NCBI GenBank assembly: GCA_018907035.1
Contig: JACCIC010000002.1
Span: forward strand, 7,001,001 to 7,065,000
Direction of reading: 5' to 3'
From: Sycobia sp. Sy_11
Lineage: Eukaryota > Arthropoda > Insecta > Hymenoptera > Epichrysomallidae
Length of the DNA: 64,000 bases
Made by a program: the position numbers and the translations under genes. The notes under the pieces are model-generated. The model saw only the letters and a program-made list of their open reading frames with translations, did no database searches and had not been told where the DNA came from. Each line of letters opens with the position of its first letter. Within the stretch, counting starts at the first letter, position 1. This document shows, piece by piece, positions 23,741 through 34,760 of this stretch.

Positions 23741-23945
23741 GAATTTCGTTAGGTTTCAGCCAATAGGCGCCGGGCGGGTAAAGTCTAATTAGGCGCACGG
23801 GCTGTTTTTCGGTAAAAATCATAGCTAAAATCTTGATAAATTTCACGGCAGATCATGCTCGTTGAATAGCATATATTTGAAGAAAAGTGAGTGGCGTGAT
23901 ATAATGGGCGCGGAAAGTAGAATTTGCTCGAATGCTCTGACTTGT

Positions 23946-23990
<45 letters not shown>

Positions 23991-24362
23991 GTGTTGCACG
24001 CAAACTCCCTCCCACCTCCCGCCACTTTGACCACGCCTCTTAGCGACTTGGCGGCTTAGGGGCACTGGCGTACGCGGTCGGCCAGCTCTTCGCGCAAACG
24101 ACTCACCAAATCGCCACTTAATTGCTCTTCCGAGATTCAACATCTGCAAACGCGACTGCGTTCTTGAGCCTTGAGCTAATTAATATCGTTGATATATTAT
24201 TATATCGAAAGGAGAGTCCGCGCGCTCTTTCTTCGGATTCGCATATTGTAAAGTGTTGGGAAAGTTGACCGAAGCTCGAAAAAAACCACGGTAACGAGAA
24301 TTTCATTTTCCAAGCCTATTGAGATAAACGTACACTCGTTTGATCTGGTCTTATTATTAGCC
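23741..24362 (+). promoter_or_regulatory. GC-rich upstream region of the 24363 locus
   Basis: Composition rises above the AT-rich background from about 23755. It contains a CT tract (23949-23984, GAGA-factor-type sites on the reverse strand) and GC-rich sequence at 24000-24120, then turns AT-rich (GATATATTATTATATCG near 24190). The ATG at 24363 has a near-ideal context (GCCATGG). A promoter role is inferred from position and composition, as at the other three gag-like loci. Confidence 0.4.
23949..23984. repeat. (CT)n microsatellite
   Basis: About 18 CT units, upstream of the 24363 locus. The Ser-Leu and Arg-Glu frames through it are artefacts. Confidence 0.95.
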
Positions 24363-24629
24363 ATGGATTCAAGTGTGCCAACAATACCCAAGCTTAGAGA
24401 ATTTCAGGGAAACACCTCTGCTTGGATAAAAATCTGTAAGGGAATGTTTGAGAGATACAATATAACTCCGGGAGATGCTCTTATTCATTTATTCTGTGCA
24501 ATGGACGGAGAACACTGCCGGAGGATAAACAACATGGAGGAAATCCTCGCTGATTTGACTTCTGGACGCAATTTAACACACACGTACGATCACTTACTAC
24601 GTTTGATAAAAAAAAAAATGACTATCTAG
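24363..24629 (+). CDS. gag-like N-terminal unit, first half of a tandem double-gag locus
   Basis: A frame of 88 codons beginning in a strong start context. IPKLREFQGNTSAWIKICKG, then NITPGDALIHLFCAMDG and a lysine-ending helix align with the N-terminal block of the other paralogues (LPxF..DPELWF.IC..LF and AxCAMGP), but the DPELWF motif is replaced and the base composition is less GC-rich than in its neighbours. The frame ends at TAG 24627-24629, 9 bases after a run of 11 A (24608-24618). In the frame one base back, the sequence reads straight on into a second gag-like unit. It may be the first exon-like half of a larger protein, a truncated protein of its own, or part of a pseudogene; I cannot choose from sequence alone. 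Confidence 0.5.
   Translation: MDSSVPTIPKLREFQGNTSAWIKICKGMFERYNITPGDALIHLFCAMDGEHCRRINNMEEILADLTSGRNLTHTYDHLLRLIKKKMTI
24608..24618 (+). other. A11 homopolymer at a -1 frame junction
   Basis: Eleven A residues (AAAAAAAAAAA) where the frame of the first gag-like unit must slip by -1 to enter the second unit. Runs of this length are known to cause transcriptional or ribosomal slippage and also sequencing errors. It is seen directly; which explanation holds is open. Confidence 0.6.
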
Positions 24630-25211
24630 ATCATTCGATTTATCACACTGTAAAGTTGCCCAAGTACACCGAGGAAGACCCGGAACTTTGGTTTCGTATC
24701 TGTGACATGCATATCGAGCATCTGAGACTTCCCTGCCGTTTGAACTTCCATTATGCGATTTGCGCGATGGGCCCAACCAAAGCAGTGGCGCGTGGCCTTC
24801 GAGCTCATCGACGAGGCCGGCGGCAAGGGCGCGGAGGGCGTTCGTTACAATAAGCTAAAAAAGCTGCTTATCGACAGGCACAGGCTGTTGCTCGAGGAGC
24901 GCGAGGATTCGAAGCTGAAGTGTCTGTTGGAGGCGGAAGAGCCTGGGAACCACTTGCCCACGGAAATTCTCGGCCGACTGCGGGAAGTGGCGGCCGTGAG
25001 ACAGTGGCCGGACGAGAAGTTGCGGCCGGTCTGGCTGAAGAAGCTGCCGAAATTCGTGCGGGCGGCCCTCGAGGCGCACGGGGACATCGAACTCGGCAAG
25101 GCGGCGGGTATCGCTGATTCCATGGTCAAGACGCAGAAGAGCCGCGCCGCCCTTAGTCGGGTAAATCGAGACGGTATTTATGAGACGGTTTTGAACAGCG
25201 GAAGTGTTTAA
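24630..25211 (+). pseudogene. gag-like unit, second half of the 24363 locus, frame-disrupted
   Basis: The N-terminal block reads VKLPKYTEEDPELWFRICD and FHYAICAMGPTK, then a single extra base near 24778-24783 (CCAAAGCAGTGG) shifts the frame, after which QWRVAFELIDE, a KLKKLLIDRHRLLLEERED helix, LLEAEEPGNHLPTEILGRLR, LRPVWLKKLPKFVRAALEAH and LGKAAGIADSMV follow to TAA at 25209-25211. This is the whole gag-like domain with one +1 lesion. The earlier -1 change at the A11 run and this +1 cancel, so the 24363 start and the last part share a frame, but stops lie between them in that frame. The C-terminal helix found in the other paralogues is missing. Good conservation after the break argues for a recent lesion or a sequence error. 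Confidence 0.72.
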
Positions 25212-25325
25212 CCATTAAAAACATTCACGGTCGAGCCATATTTGATTGTTTGCGATAATTTGTCAAGATTTTACATGCATTATATAGTCATTTATATGTG
25301 TATCTATAGAAAAATGGTAAAATAT

Positions 25326-25331
25326 AATAAA
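25326..25331 (+). promoter_or_regulatory. candidate polyadenylation signal of the 24363 locus
   Basis: AATAAA, about 115 bases after the TAA at 25211. Confidence 0.5.
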
Positions 25332-25939
25332 CAATACAAAGTACAGCTTTTAAGTGTGAATTAATTATTTTTCAGATAATCGCTTTTTTTGACTACTTTT
25401 CATAAAATTTTTCGTTTAAACATTATTAATATAACTATTTCCGTTTTGAGAGATAATATTTTTCCTGTATCTTTTGAATTGATCGCATCGGATCGCATTA
25501 TCATCCACCTGCGTGAAAAAGTAGAAGTTAAATGCATTCGAATCCTGCTGTTGGCTTTAGTTGAATAAAAAAACATTGTCGTACGTAAATATATAATAGC
25601 AAACAGTTTACCCGTGATTGGCGAATAACGTGAGATTATCAGTAAATAGACAAAGCAAATATGCATCAATAATAAAAATTGGTTATCAGAAAAGATGAAA
25701 ACTAATATTGAATTACGTTAATATTATAAAGTAAAGACAAGTAAAAGTAATTTTAAATTATTAAATAAACCAATATAAAATTGAAAAGAATTAATTAATT
25801 TTATTATACATTGGATATAATAGAATTACCGTATTAGAATCAAGAGCACTATGAAGGTTAGAAAAATTAAAGTTAAATTAAAAAAAAATCATGAAAATAG
25901 CTGCTTTTATAGTAAAGTATATTCTATTTTACAACTAAG

Positions 25940-26080
25940 ATGGAGAGCGACGTGCTGGAGCTGTCCGTGACGCAGTGCGCGAATGTGCGCATGCTCAGTA
26001 GGCGGCGCCGCGATGTCTGCGCGAGGAGAGATAAGCTGCCGCCAGCCGTCGCTGATGCCACGCATAAAAACTTTTCATAA
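25940..26080 (+). CDS. 46-codon GC-rich open frame, unrecognised
   Basis: ATG at 25940 (AAGATGG) to TAA at 26078. The frame begins MESDVLELSVTQCANVRML and continues with an Arg-rich run (RRRR) and ends in KNFS. It stands out because it coincides with a sharply bounded GC-rich island of about 130 bases in AT-rich DNA. It has no domain I know and no visible splice partners. It also contains an NRF1-like TGCGCATGC string, so the island may be regulatory DNA rather than a gene. Confidence 0.2.
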   Translation: MESDVLELSVTQCANVRMLSRRRRDVCARRDKLPPAVADATHKNFS

Positions 26081-27272
26081 ATGTTACATTTCAACATAAT
26101 TACTAATAATTTAGAATGTATTAATAAATGTAAAGATAGATTAACCTTTATACTTGTACCTTGCCAAATTTCAAGTTAAAATGTTAATTAAATGACAAGT
26201 AATAAATAATAGTTTAAACAAAAATTTTCTCAACTTCTATTGGTCGTATGAAAATGTGCAAGGGCTCAAAATTTTTCTTTTTTTAAGCGTATTAAAATGC
26301 ATTTTGTTTCAATATTCTAGCGGTAAAAACATTCGAAATATTGTCTTTAGCAACGGCGTTTTTTACGTAAAATAATATAAAAATTGAATTTAAAAATCTG
26401 ATCTTTTCAGCTTTGATTACTATTAATATCCTCTAATAATTGCATTTTACTGCATTAAAAAATTCCCAACCGTTGGCGAACTTCGCAATGGTTAAGTTGC
26501 AATATAAATAATTTTGCAACTGGTCGCCATTTTGAAAGTACACTTTGTAATTTGAAACGTAGTATAAGTAGATGAAAAAAAATTTATTTGCGCCATTATT
26601 ATTGAATTTCAATTGTTTAAACAAATTGTATAGCTCTTTGAATATCGAAAATTTTTCCATTTTCATGGTTTATTTAACATTAGAAAAATCGACTTTAAGT
26701 TTTTAAGGTACGTAGTTTTGTTTAGAATTATCTCCTGCACAACTTTTATACGAAACATTTTTCGATTAGAGCAATATTATTTAAACTATTAAAGAAAAAG
26801 TAAAAAAAGAGCATTTGTTTACTATTTTGCTATAAATAAATACGTCGCCGATGGGGTACGATCCCGACAATTTAGGGTCTTATTCTACACATCGTCTTTT
26901 ATCATTTAGAACAAAAAATAGGCGTTGGAGAAAATGTTGAATCAAAACCCTAATTCGCCTGGACTAAAATCCGACACGTAGTAGATTATCATCGTCGCCT
27001 CTATATATATATATAAACACCAGGCTGCATTTTACTGAAATACGACACAGCGTCGATTTCTCCATAAAATAAATAAATAGTTTCGGAGATGAGGGCGATT
27101 AGCCCGCGCGAAGAAAATGAAGCAAAACCCAGGGGAAAGAAAGGATAACACATAGCGGAAGGCTGACATGCGGCGATTATTATAATACGACAATCATCGC
27201 GTTGCAAGCGAGGCACGTGCTGACGCCACGCTATTGGGGGCTGCGCGGCTTATACTATACTTCACTTTTATA

Positions 27273-27276
<4 letters not shown>

Positions 27277-27335
<59 letters not shown>
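27277..27335. repeat. (TA)n microsatellite
   Basis: About 29 AT units. Confidence 0.95.
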
Positions 27336-27337
<2 letters not shown>

Positions 27338-28270
27338 TTGGAGAAAGACGGAAAACTTGCGTGAACTTTCTTTTACCTCTCCTCTCCTCTCCGGTCTACG
27401 CGTCTCCCTCCATGTGTTTCCTTTGCCGTTGTTTTCAAAAGACTTAAATCTTTTTAAAAAAGAGGAACGAAAACATTTTTATTTAAATTTATACAAACCA
27501 TATAATTTACAATATGACACAATTTGATCACAATAAATTTTAACAACACGATTAGATTTTTTAATTCTATTAATCATTATATTTAATTATATTTATAGCT
27601 ATTATATTTAATTTTACATTAAATAATTAAACGGTAAGAAACGTTTACAGTAAAAAAGTTTTTCAAATTATTGAAAAGATGGCTACGGGAACTTTTGTTT
27701 TTACTATTTTAAAATTTTTTTTAATCTTTAATAGTCATGTATTTCAATTGCGTTATGCATTATATGTATATATATTATAAAGTAATTAGTAATGCTCCCG
27801 AATGCTCCTCAGCTAAGGGTTAGAAAAATAAAAATCACAAAAATGATTTACAAAGATTTTATTTAATTTGTATGTATAGCTTTGCAATTAGTTACAAATA
27901 AAGTTTCAATATTACAGATTCTGTAATCAACTGTAAGTATGTACTGTTTGTACATACAAGGCAAAAAATGCGTTTTATATAAACATAACACAATTTTGTG
28001 AGGATAGCTATGGCCAATTCATATAAGTTTTTTTAACAATCAATACAGTCATTAGTAGAATTATGCGTGAATATTAATAATAAATATACGAATAGTTAGA
28101 ATTAATTAAATTAATTAATTACTTCTAAATTAATACATCATATTTAAGAAATTCTCTAAATTTAAAGAAATTTAAAGAATAATAAATATATAATTTCATT
28201 GCTAATTTTGAATGTATATGAATATTTTACGATGTTTTTTTCAATATAAATAAGTACTTATAGTAAGTAA

Positions 28271-28274
<4 letters not shown>

Positions 28275-28319
<45 letters not shown>
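28275..28319. repeat. (TA)n microsatellite
   Basis: About 22 AT units. Confidence 0.95.
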
Positions 28320-28323
<4 letters not shown>

Positions 28324-29460
28324 AATTATACTTAATCAATAAATTATATTTTTATATATTTTCGAAAAAACCAATCATTGAAAAAAAGTGTCCACTGTTC
28401 GGAAAAACGTCCATTGGGCAAAATTGCCATGTTCGTCCGAATTTCGCGCATCTTGCGAATTGTTTTCCGCGCCCAACTACATTCGCGCTCATATAGATCT
28501 TTTTCTCTATTCTATGCGCGACATCTTCGGATATCTAACTGATACGCGCGTTGGGGCCAAAACTACGCGGGCACATAATTATAATTTGAGAATGAAAGAA
28601 TTTTCAGAGCGGATCTGCAGAGTTCTCAATCGAATTTCCGCTTTGCGAGATTCGTAACGTGAGCGAGTTAATTTGATGCAGCTTTCCGCTGGTTATATAG
28701 CCGCGTGCTCTTTAAGTATTTTAGTCGGTTTTGCGTAAGAGCAAAACAAAGAGAAAAGAATGGAGTGTTTATTCATAAATTCAATTATTCTTATTATAAA
28801 TATTATTATGACCCAATATAATAACACGAACTATTGACGATGAAAAAATAATAATAATGGATCGAATTATTCGGAAGAATCATTAGAACATCAGAAAGGT
28901 AAAAGCCAAGGTAAAAGCAATTATTATTCAGTGTTAAGTTTTATTGCTGTCGCTGCGCTTCTTTTTCTATCCCACAAGAGTCAAAACATTATTATAATTT
29001 TTTGAGATATTCCAAGAGTCGCGTGCACACAAACGCGCAGAGCGCACTGATCGTGTAACAATTATGCGCGTAATAAAGAGTATATAGTGCGAATGAAGAA
29101 GAAAGAAGATCAAAAGAACCAATATTACTTTTATAGAGTTCTGCACCTCCATATTCTTCTATATTTCAAATCCTTCATTATTCGAAAATGAAAATTCTCG
29201 ATCGCATTTGCGCGTGTATACCAAGAAAGACTAGTTGATATATATACAAATTATATTAAGGGCCTATCTACCTTGCTTTATATTATGAAATGTTTTTTGG
29301 CCGTTTTGTGACTCGATCCTCTCTTTGTTCCCGATCGCTCGCGGATCCGTCGAAGTTATATTTTGTTTGTGTATATTAATATGATGAGATCTTCTTACAG
29401 TTTGTCATGGGACGAGCGCCCGAATATCTGTGCTATAGTCTCACTCCATAGCCTTACTAT

Positions 29461-29463
<3 letters not shown>

Positions 29464-29508
<45 letters not shown>
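29464..29508. repeat. (TA)n microsatellite
   Basis: About 22 TA units. Confidence 0.95.
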
Positions 29509-29510
<2 letters not shown>

Positions 29511-31290
29511 AATAATATATTGATATGCATCTCCCTTCGATAATTATTATTATGGTCGTCCAGTTATTAGAAACCAGCGAATGTTGATCTTTCTTTTCAG
29601 ATAAAGCCCCCGTGAGCGCGCTGAATTATTAGCTTTTTTTTGTTTTGTTCTATATACACATATTATGTATTATTTGCGTAAGTTCATGTTTCATTGTCGG
29701 CTTTCTCAAGGCTGCCTGGCGCTTTTTCTATAGAATTTAATCAGAGCCCGATTTCTTGGCGCTTATTTTTCAGCGAAACTGTTTTACGCTCGGTTTTACG
29801 CGCGATTAATGCTTCTCGGAAATTAAAGAAAACTGGATTTGGGTGAGATTTTGACTCGATTTTGACAAAGAATTTGATTGTAGTATAGTAAATCTTGGTT
29901 TTCTATGAGTTCAGATAGTTCATAGGGTGAATCGCCGTGAATTGCTATTCAATAAAAGTATGGCTTAAAAGAGTAATTTCTATTATCTTTTTCTATAATG
30001 GAATCCATATATATATTATTATAAATTACGTAAACTCAAATTAAACATGAAATTTATATTTTTGTCACTTAATATCGAAAGATTCTTTCGAATTTCTTCA
30101 ATCTTTATTGTGCAATTGCATCTATTGATGAAAATTCGCATGGTTGACTATCTCTTGGAATTTGAACGAAGAAGAAAAGGATAATGATATTTTTAACAAA
30201 TATTTTAAGTATATAGCAATAGACGATTGTTGTATAAACTTTTATATACATATAAACTAATAGAATAAAGTAATTTTCCACAATAAATATTCCTACGTAC
30301 ATATATAGAAATATAATATGTACATAAAGAGAAGCAGATATTTGAAATGAACATTATAAATTTTATTGTGAAATATAATTCGAATGATCGTGTCATCGTG
30401 AAAACCATGAAGATCCCATAAAAAATGTTTTTTGGCTTTGAATTTTAAAAAATGTTTAAAACAAAAGTTGCAGAATAGATTAAAATACATCATTCTCGTG
30501 TTATAGAACCCTTCTCTACTTAATATATTTGCAGAAAAAAATTGGCCTAAAGGAGAATAATGAAAATTATAGTTGTTCTAGATTGATTACAAAATTTAAA
30601 GTACCATCCGTCGATTAGCATGTTTTATACAGACTTCCTATACATTTTTCAGAAATAAACACTCCTCGAAGCTTAGATAATAACAACAAAGATCGCATTT
30701 CGAAGATTTTTCTTTAAAAAAAAAAAAAAAGTTCTATTTGGAGTCGACTATAACTATATTTTGAAGAATTTGGAAAAATTTTTAATATCATCGAAGACAA
30801 CTTTGAAGAACCACAATTTTCGACGATTTCTTAAATTTGATCATGAAAATATTATTATCGCCAAGTTTTACAATTATATTTGATGATCAGCACCTCAAAT
30901 TTGAAACAAGGTGATTGAAATAAATGGCCACACCCAACTATATTTTTTATATCTTCGAGTCATGTTCTTATTGCAAAAAGAAATTCATTGAATACTGTTG
31001 TTTTTTGGAAATCGAAATTAGAAATACCGTGAAAATCTAAAAAAATCTTCCGAAAAGATGCATAGGAAACGCCAACCAAACAGATGAGAAACTCTTTCCA
31101 GTGCCTTTGGTCTCTTTTTATACACATATGAAGGCTGTCACGGTGATTCGTCGACGACACTTTTTTTTACAATAGTAAGATCGTTTGAAGATAACGCGGT
31201 GGAAATTCCGAGCGAATTCTTCAATATATTATATATATGTATATATAATATTATATAGATATATATAAGCTTCAGTATACAATGCCTGCA

Positions 31291-31593
31291 CATTCAGTGC
31301 CTTCGTAGGGCAGGCGCACGTACGCGCATAATTAAGTCGGCCGGGATAAACATGCAATTATCCCTTCGCGCGGACGTGCGAGAGCAAGCCTCGCTTATAT
31401 ATATATATGATGTATTCAACAATGTAAAACATACACATACAACTGGTTACCGGAGACTCGTTGCACGTTTCGATTTCGACGTCCCCGGCTGGCCATCTTG
31501 GCCACGAGTCGCTCGGGGGTTGCGGAGATTTCGTGTAAACGATCGTTTAACTATCGCGACTCGGTGAGAGTTTTTGTGCGCTCACTCAACCAA

Positions 31594-31662
<69 letters not shown>

Positions 31663-31700
31663 CTCTTTCCTTCACACCATCTCTTTATTATATACTGTTA
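31291..31700. other. GC-rich patch with homeodomain/forkhead-like words and a CT tract
   Basis: At 31300-31380 a GC-rich, CpG-containing stretch surrounds CATAATTAAG, GATAAACATG and ATGCAATTATCC, which resemble homeodomain, forkhead and POU sites. A palindrome GGCCATCTTGGCC lies near 31490, followed by a CT tract. No coding frame is supported. A cis-regulatory role is inference. Confidence 0.3.
31594..31654. repeat. (CT)n microsatellite
   Basis: About 30 CT units with one CTTT break near the start. Confidence 0.95.
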
Positions 31701-32315
31701 GATTATATTAGCCTTCTATAAATAATAAAGCAAAAAATACTTGAAACTAAATATTGGAGAGTATCGTAAAAGGATGTAAACACATGTGTCCACTGGGTCT
31801 TATTACGATCTGCGTCTTTGCTGCCCTGCGCGGCAAATGCTTTATGAGTTTATTGCTTAGATGCCTGATGTGTTTTTATAAGTTTTAAGTTTCTCACAAG
31901 GGCTTGCAGAGTTTTCAATTTCGAGTACTGTAGTTTAGTTTTGCGTTGTCCTTTCGTTTGAACAGACGTCTTTTCTTTCCTCGTTTGAAATAAAGTTCAT
32001 GTTAAAAGATTATTTCGTGTATCTTTATTTTAACATTCCACCTACTATATTTAATAAAAATTCAATATATACCGTATGCATACTCTTTCCATCCTCCCTT
32101 TGAAAGAATTTGAAATGAAGCTTCCTAGAGCGGTAGCAGGAAAAGTTTTCCGGCGCCTTTCTTTCCTTTTACGCGCGAATGAATCGGTGAAATTTCATGC
32201 TCGATATCCAAATGGTCGTTGACTTTCTGCATTATCTTCTTTTTTCTTGTCGTAAAAAGGAATTAAAATCTAATTTATTTGCAATGTACACACACGCCCC
32301 CCCACCCCACACACA

Positions 32316-32317
<2 letters not shown>

Positions 32318-32363
<46 letters not shown>
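32318..32363. repeat. (TA)n microsatellite
   Basis: About 23 TA units, preceded by a C-rich and CA-rich string (32288-32317). Confidence 0.95.
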
Positions 32364-32369
<6 letters not shown>

Positions 32370-32654
32370 TTATGGAGATTTCACGTACAATATTCGAAAA
32401 TATGGATTTTGTCATTTCTTCGACAGTCATTATTTCTTCAATTAGAAAAAAATAAAGTTCAACAATAAAATAAATCATGATTGAAATTTAATTAATCCAG
32501 TGTCACAAGTTTTTAATTATATATAGAAAATTCGATGGGTTTTTTATTTCTTTTAATTTTAAGAATAATACAGGTAAAGTATCCATTATCCTTATTGGAT
32601 TTACGAAAATTGCAATTACCGTGTCCTCACTGCTCATTTACTTATTATTAAACT

Positions 32655-32837
32655 AATAAATATTTTTATCGGCCTACATAACGACAGTTTGTAATCGCTC
32701 TTGTAGAATAATCCTCGTAGAATTTGAAATAAAAAAAACGTAAAATTGTTATGACTATAACTTCCTCGAAAGAGATATATTAAGGTTAAAAAAAGGACAT
32801 CATTATTATAATATATTGTAAAACCAATCAAAATTAT
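32655..32837. mobile_element. short diverged copy of the GGTCTTACAG-type TIR family
   Basis: The left end TAAATATTTTTATCGGCCTA and the right-end TATTGTAAAACCAATCAAAA match the ends of the 2589-3073 element; the interior CTCGTAGAATTTGAAAT matches the copy at 36.5 kb (CCCGTAGAATCTGAAAT). Most of the interior is deleted. Confidence 0.45.
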
Positions 32838-33960
32838 TGTTACTTTGTAAAAAAACGGACGACACATGTATTTGTCAACTTTTATCTTTGATGTTAATCT
32901 TACTTTGCAAAAAAATGTTCTATGTAAGGAAATAAATGGAGTTGTCAATTTCAACAGCGTAAGTATTTTGCAGTAACGTTACAGCTCTATATTGTATATT
33001 CATCATAATATTTTATAATTAGCTTTGTTCATGCAATCGACAGTATGATAGTTAAATAAATACGTAAATTCGCAGAAATGGTCTCACTACGGATCTCATT
33101 GTCATACTTGCTATTATGACGATTCCGCCAATTTCTCTTATTATATAATATTTTATCTATCAGCTGACTAATTCAATGAAATACTAGAAGTGAATCAATG
33201 AAACAATTTCATTCACACAATTTTAAATATTCTATTATAAAATATATTGAATATAAAAGCTTACATCTTATAATACATTCAAAATAAAATATATAAAGAA
33301 ACTTGAAATATTAATTTTGCTTTGATTACCAGAATTCTTTTATCTTTGGAAATAAGAAACTGCATAAAATTTTATACAAATAACAATTGTCATTTGGTAG
33401 AAGTCAATGTAATTGTGATGTAAAAGCGTTCATTATTATAAATACACGTATTTGGAAAACAAATCGTTGCCATGATCTCTCGTGGCTAAATTTGATATTT
33501 GCAAATGGCAACTAACGGCCGAGAATAGCACGAAATACCATTGAATTAATATATTTCAACTATAAGATAATTTCTATGGATCTCGGCGATTTTACATTAC
33601 ATTGTAAAAAGTGTCAGAAGATTCTGTTGAGCAATTTGTTAGATGGTAAAGTATTCAAGAAATCTATCATTAGTTTTCATCGCTTTCCGACACTAAATTA
33701 CGTATTATGACTGGTCAATAACGTTTAAATTGGCTTGAATCTGATTGCAATGCTTGTCTCCTATCAGCAACAATCGGATATGTAAATTATATATTAACTC
33801 TACCCTCCATAATGTAAACGATGAAAACCTGTGAAAGCTAATCTAGATTTCTTGAATTTTTCATCATCTAGCGAATCGCTGCAACTTTTTACATTATACT
33901 GTTAAGTCGCCGACTTTCCATAGAACCTATTTTACGATTGAAAATACGTAAATACAATTG

Positions 33961-34760
33961 TATCAGATTTTGATTTTATGGCATGCTTTCCGCCGGATTA
34001 TATGCTGGCTTATCCGAATTCCCAATTTCATCACGAGAGGTCATGGCAACGATTTGAGAATAGAACAGACCTGCTTGCAGTTCTCTCAATTGCCGTAATA
34101 CCATTTGTGGCGCTGTCGCTTCGCTATACGACGCAAGTTCAATATCTACTCTGATGATGATATCCCGGAAAAGGAAACCCACCTGTCCCTACTATACACA
34201 TATGTATATTGTATATATATCCTAAAAAGACGCCCCATAAATAACGCGGCCGTAGTCGAGGAAGCTCGCGCTTGCAGTATATATATATATATATATATAC
34301 TATGTAGGGACCAGTAAATCTCGCGCGCGTCGCAAGCGGCGGCGGGTGCGCAATTGTGCAGACCTGATGGCGCGCCTTATATATATATATATATATAAAC
34401 ATGCATATGTACACACACATACAGATAGCGGCCTAAGAAAAGCGCACGGCCGTGCACCCCGTTGTGTTTACCGAGAGAGCGCGGCTGATATATTTCGTTT
34501 AACGATAATATAACGCGGGGGGACATTTAATAACGGGCCGTGACCTCCCCTTCTCCATCCCAGCCAACCCTCTCAGTATGCGTGTGTAGGTGGGGGGAGG
34601 GGGGCTATTCCCTCGCATCGTTGCCGCGCCGTTATACTCGCCCTAGACAATGGGATGGCGAAGATGATTTAGGAGCTCCGCGTTATATGGCGAGAGAGGG
34701 GCGTATGCAGCAGCCCGCGCCCTCTGCTGATGCACTGGAATTTCGCAGCTAGGTGTGCTT
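33961..34760. other. GC-rich, non-coding patches
   Basis: Alternating GC-rich CpG-containing stretches (34100-34140, 34230-34270, 34315-34380, 34430-34760) and short TA tracts (about 34279-34300, 34378-34396). Short frames here are interrupted and have no motif. Confidence 0.5.

Larger units (their letters stand above)
25212..31290. other. AT-rich spacer, no recognised gene
   Basis: Apart from the small GC-rich frame at 25940-26080, no supported coding sequence. TA tracts lie at 27277-27335, 28275-28319 and 29464-29508. More balanced composition at about 26840-27260 and 28390-28680 gives short open frames with no motif I recognise. Confidence 0.5.
31701..33960. other. AT-rich spacer
   Basis: No supported gene. 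It contains a CA/C-rich plus TA tract at 32288-32363 and a short TIR-family copy at about 32655-32837. Confidence 0.55.

Noticed and set aside
24363..25211. Introns joining the three frames of the 24363 locus
   Set aside because: The sequence is homologous right across both frame junctions, leaving no room for an intron at the +1 site; splice-site strings near the A11 run are weak.
5580..25330. LTRs flanking the gag-like genes
   Set aside because: I compared upstream and downstream sequence of each copy by eye and found no shared direct repeats, primer-binding site or polypurine tract; a computed self-alignment would be decisive.
28388..28657. 89-codon open frame in moderately GC-rich DNA
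   Set aside because: Starts at GTG, lies in a region of mixed composition, and has no motif or splice context.
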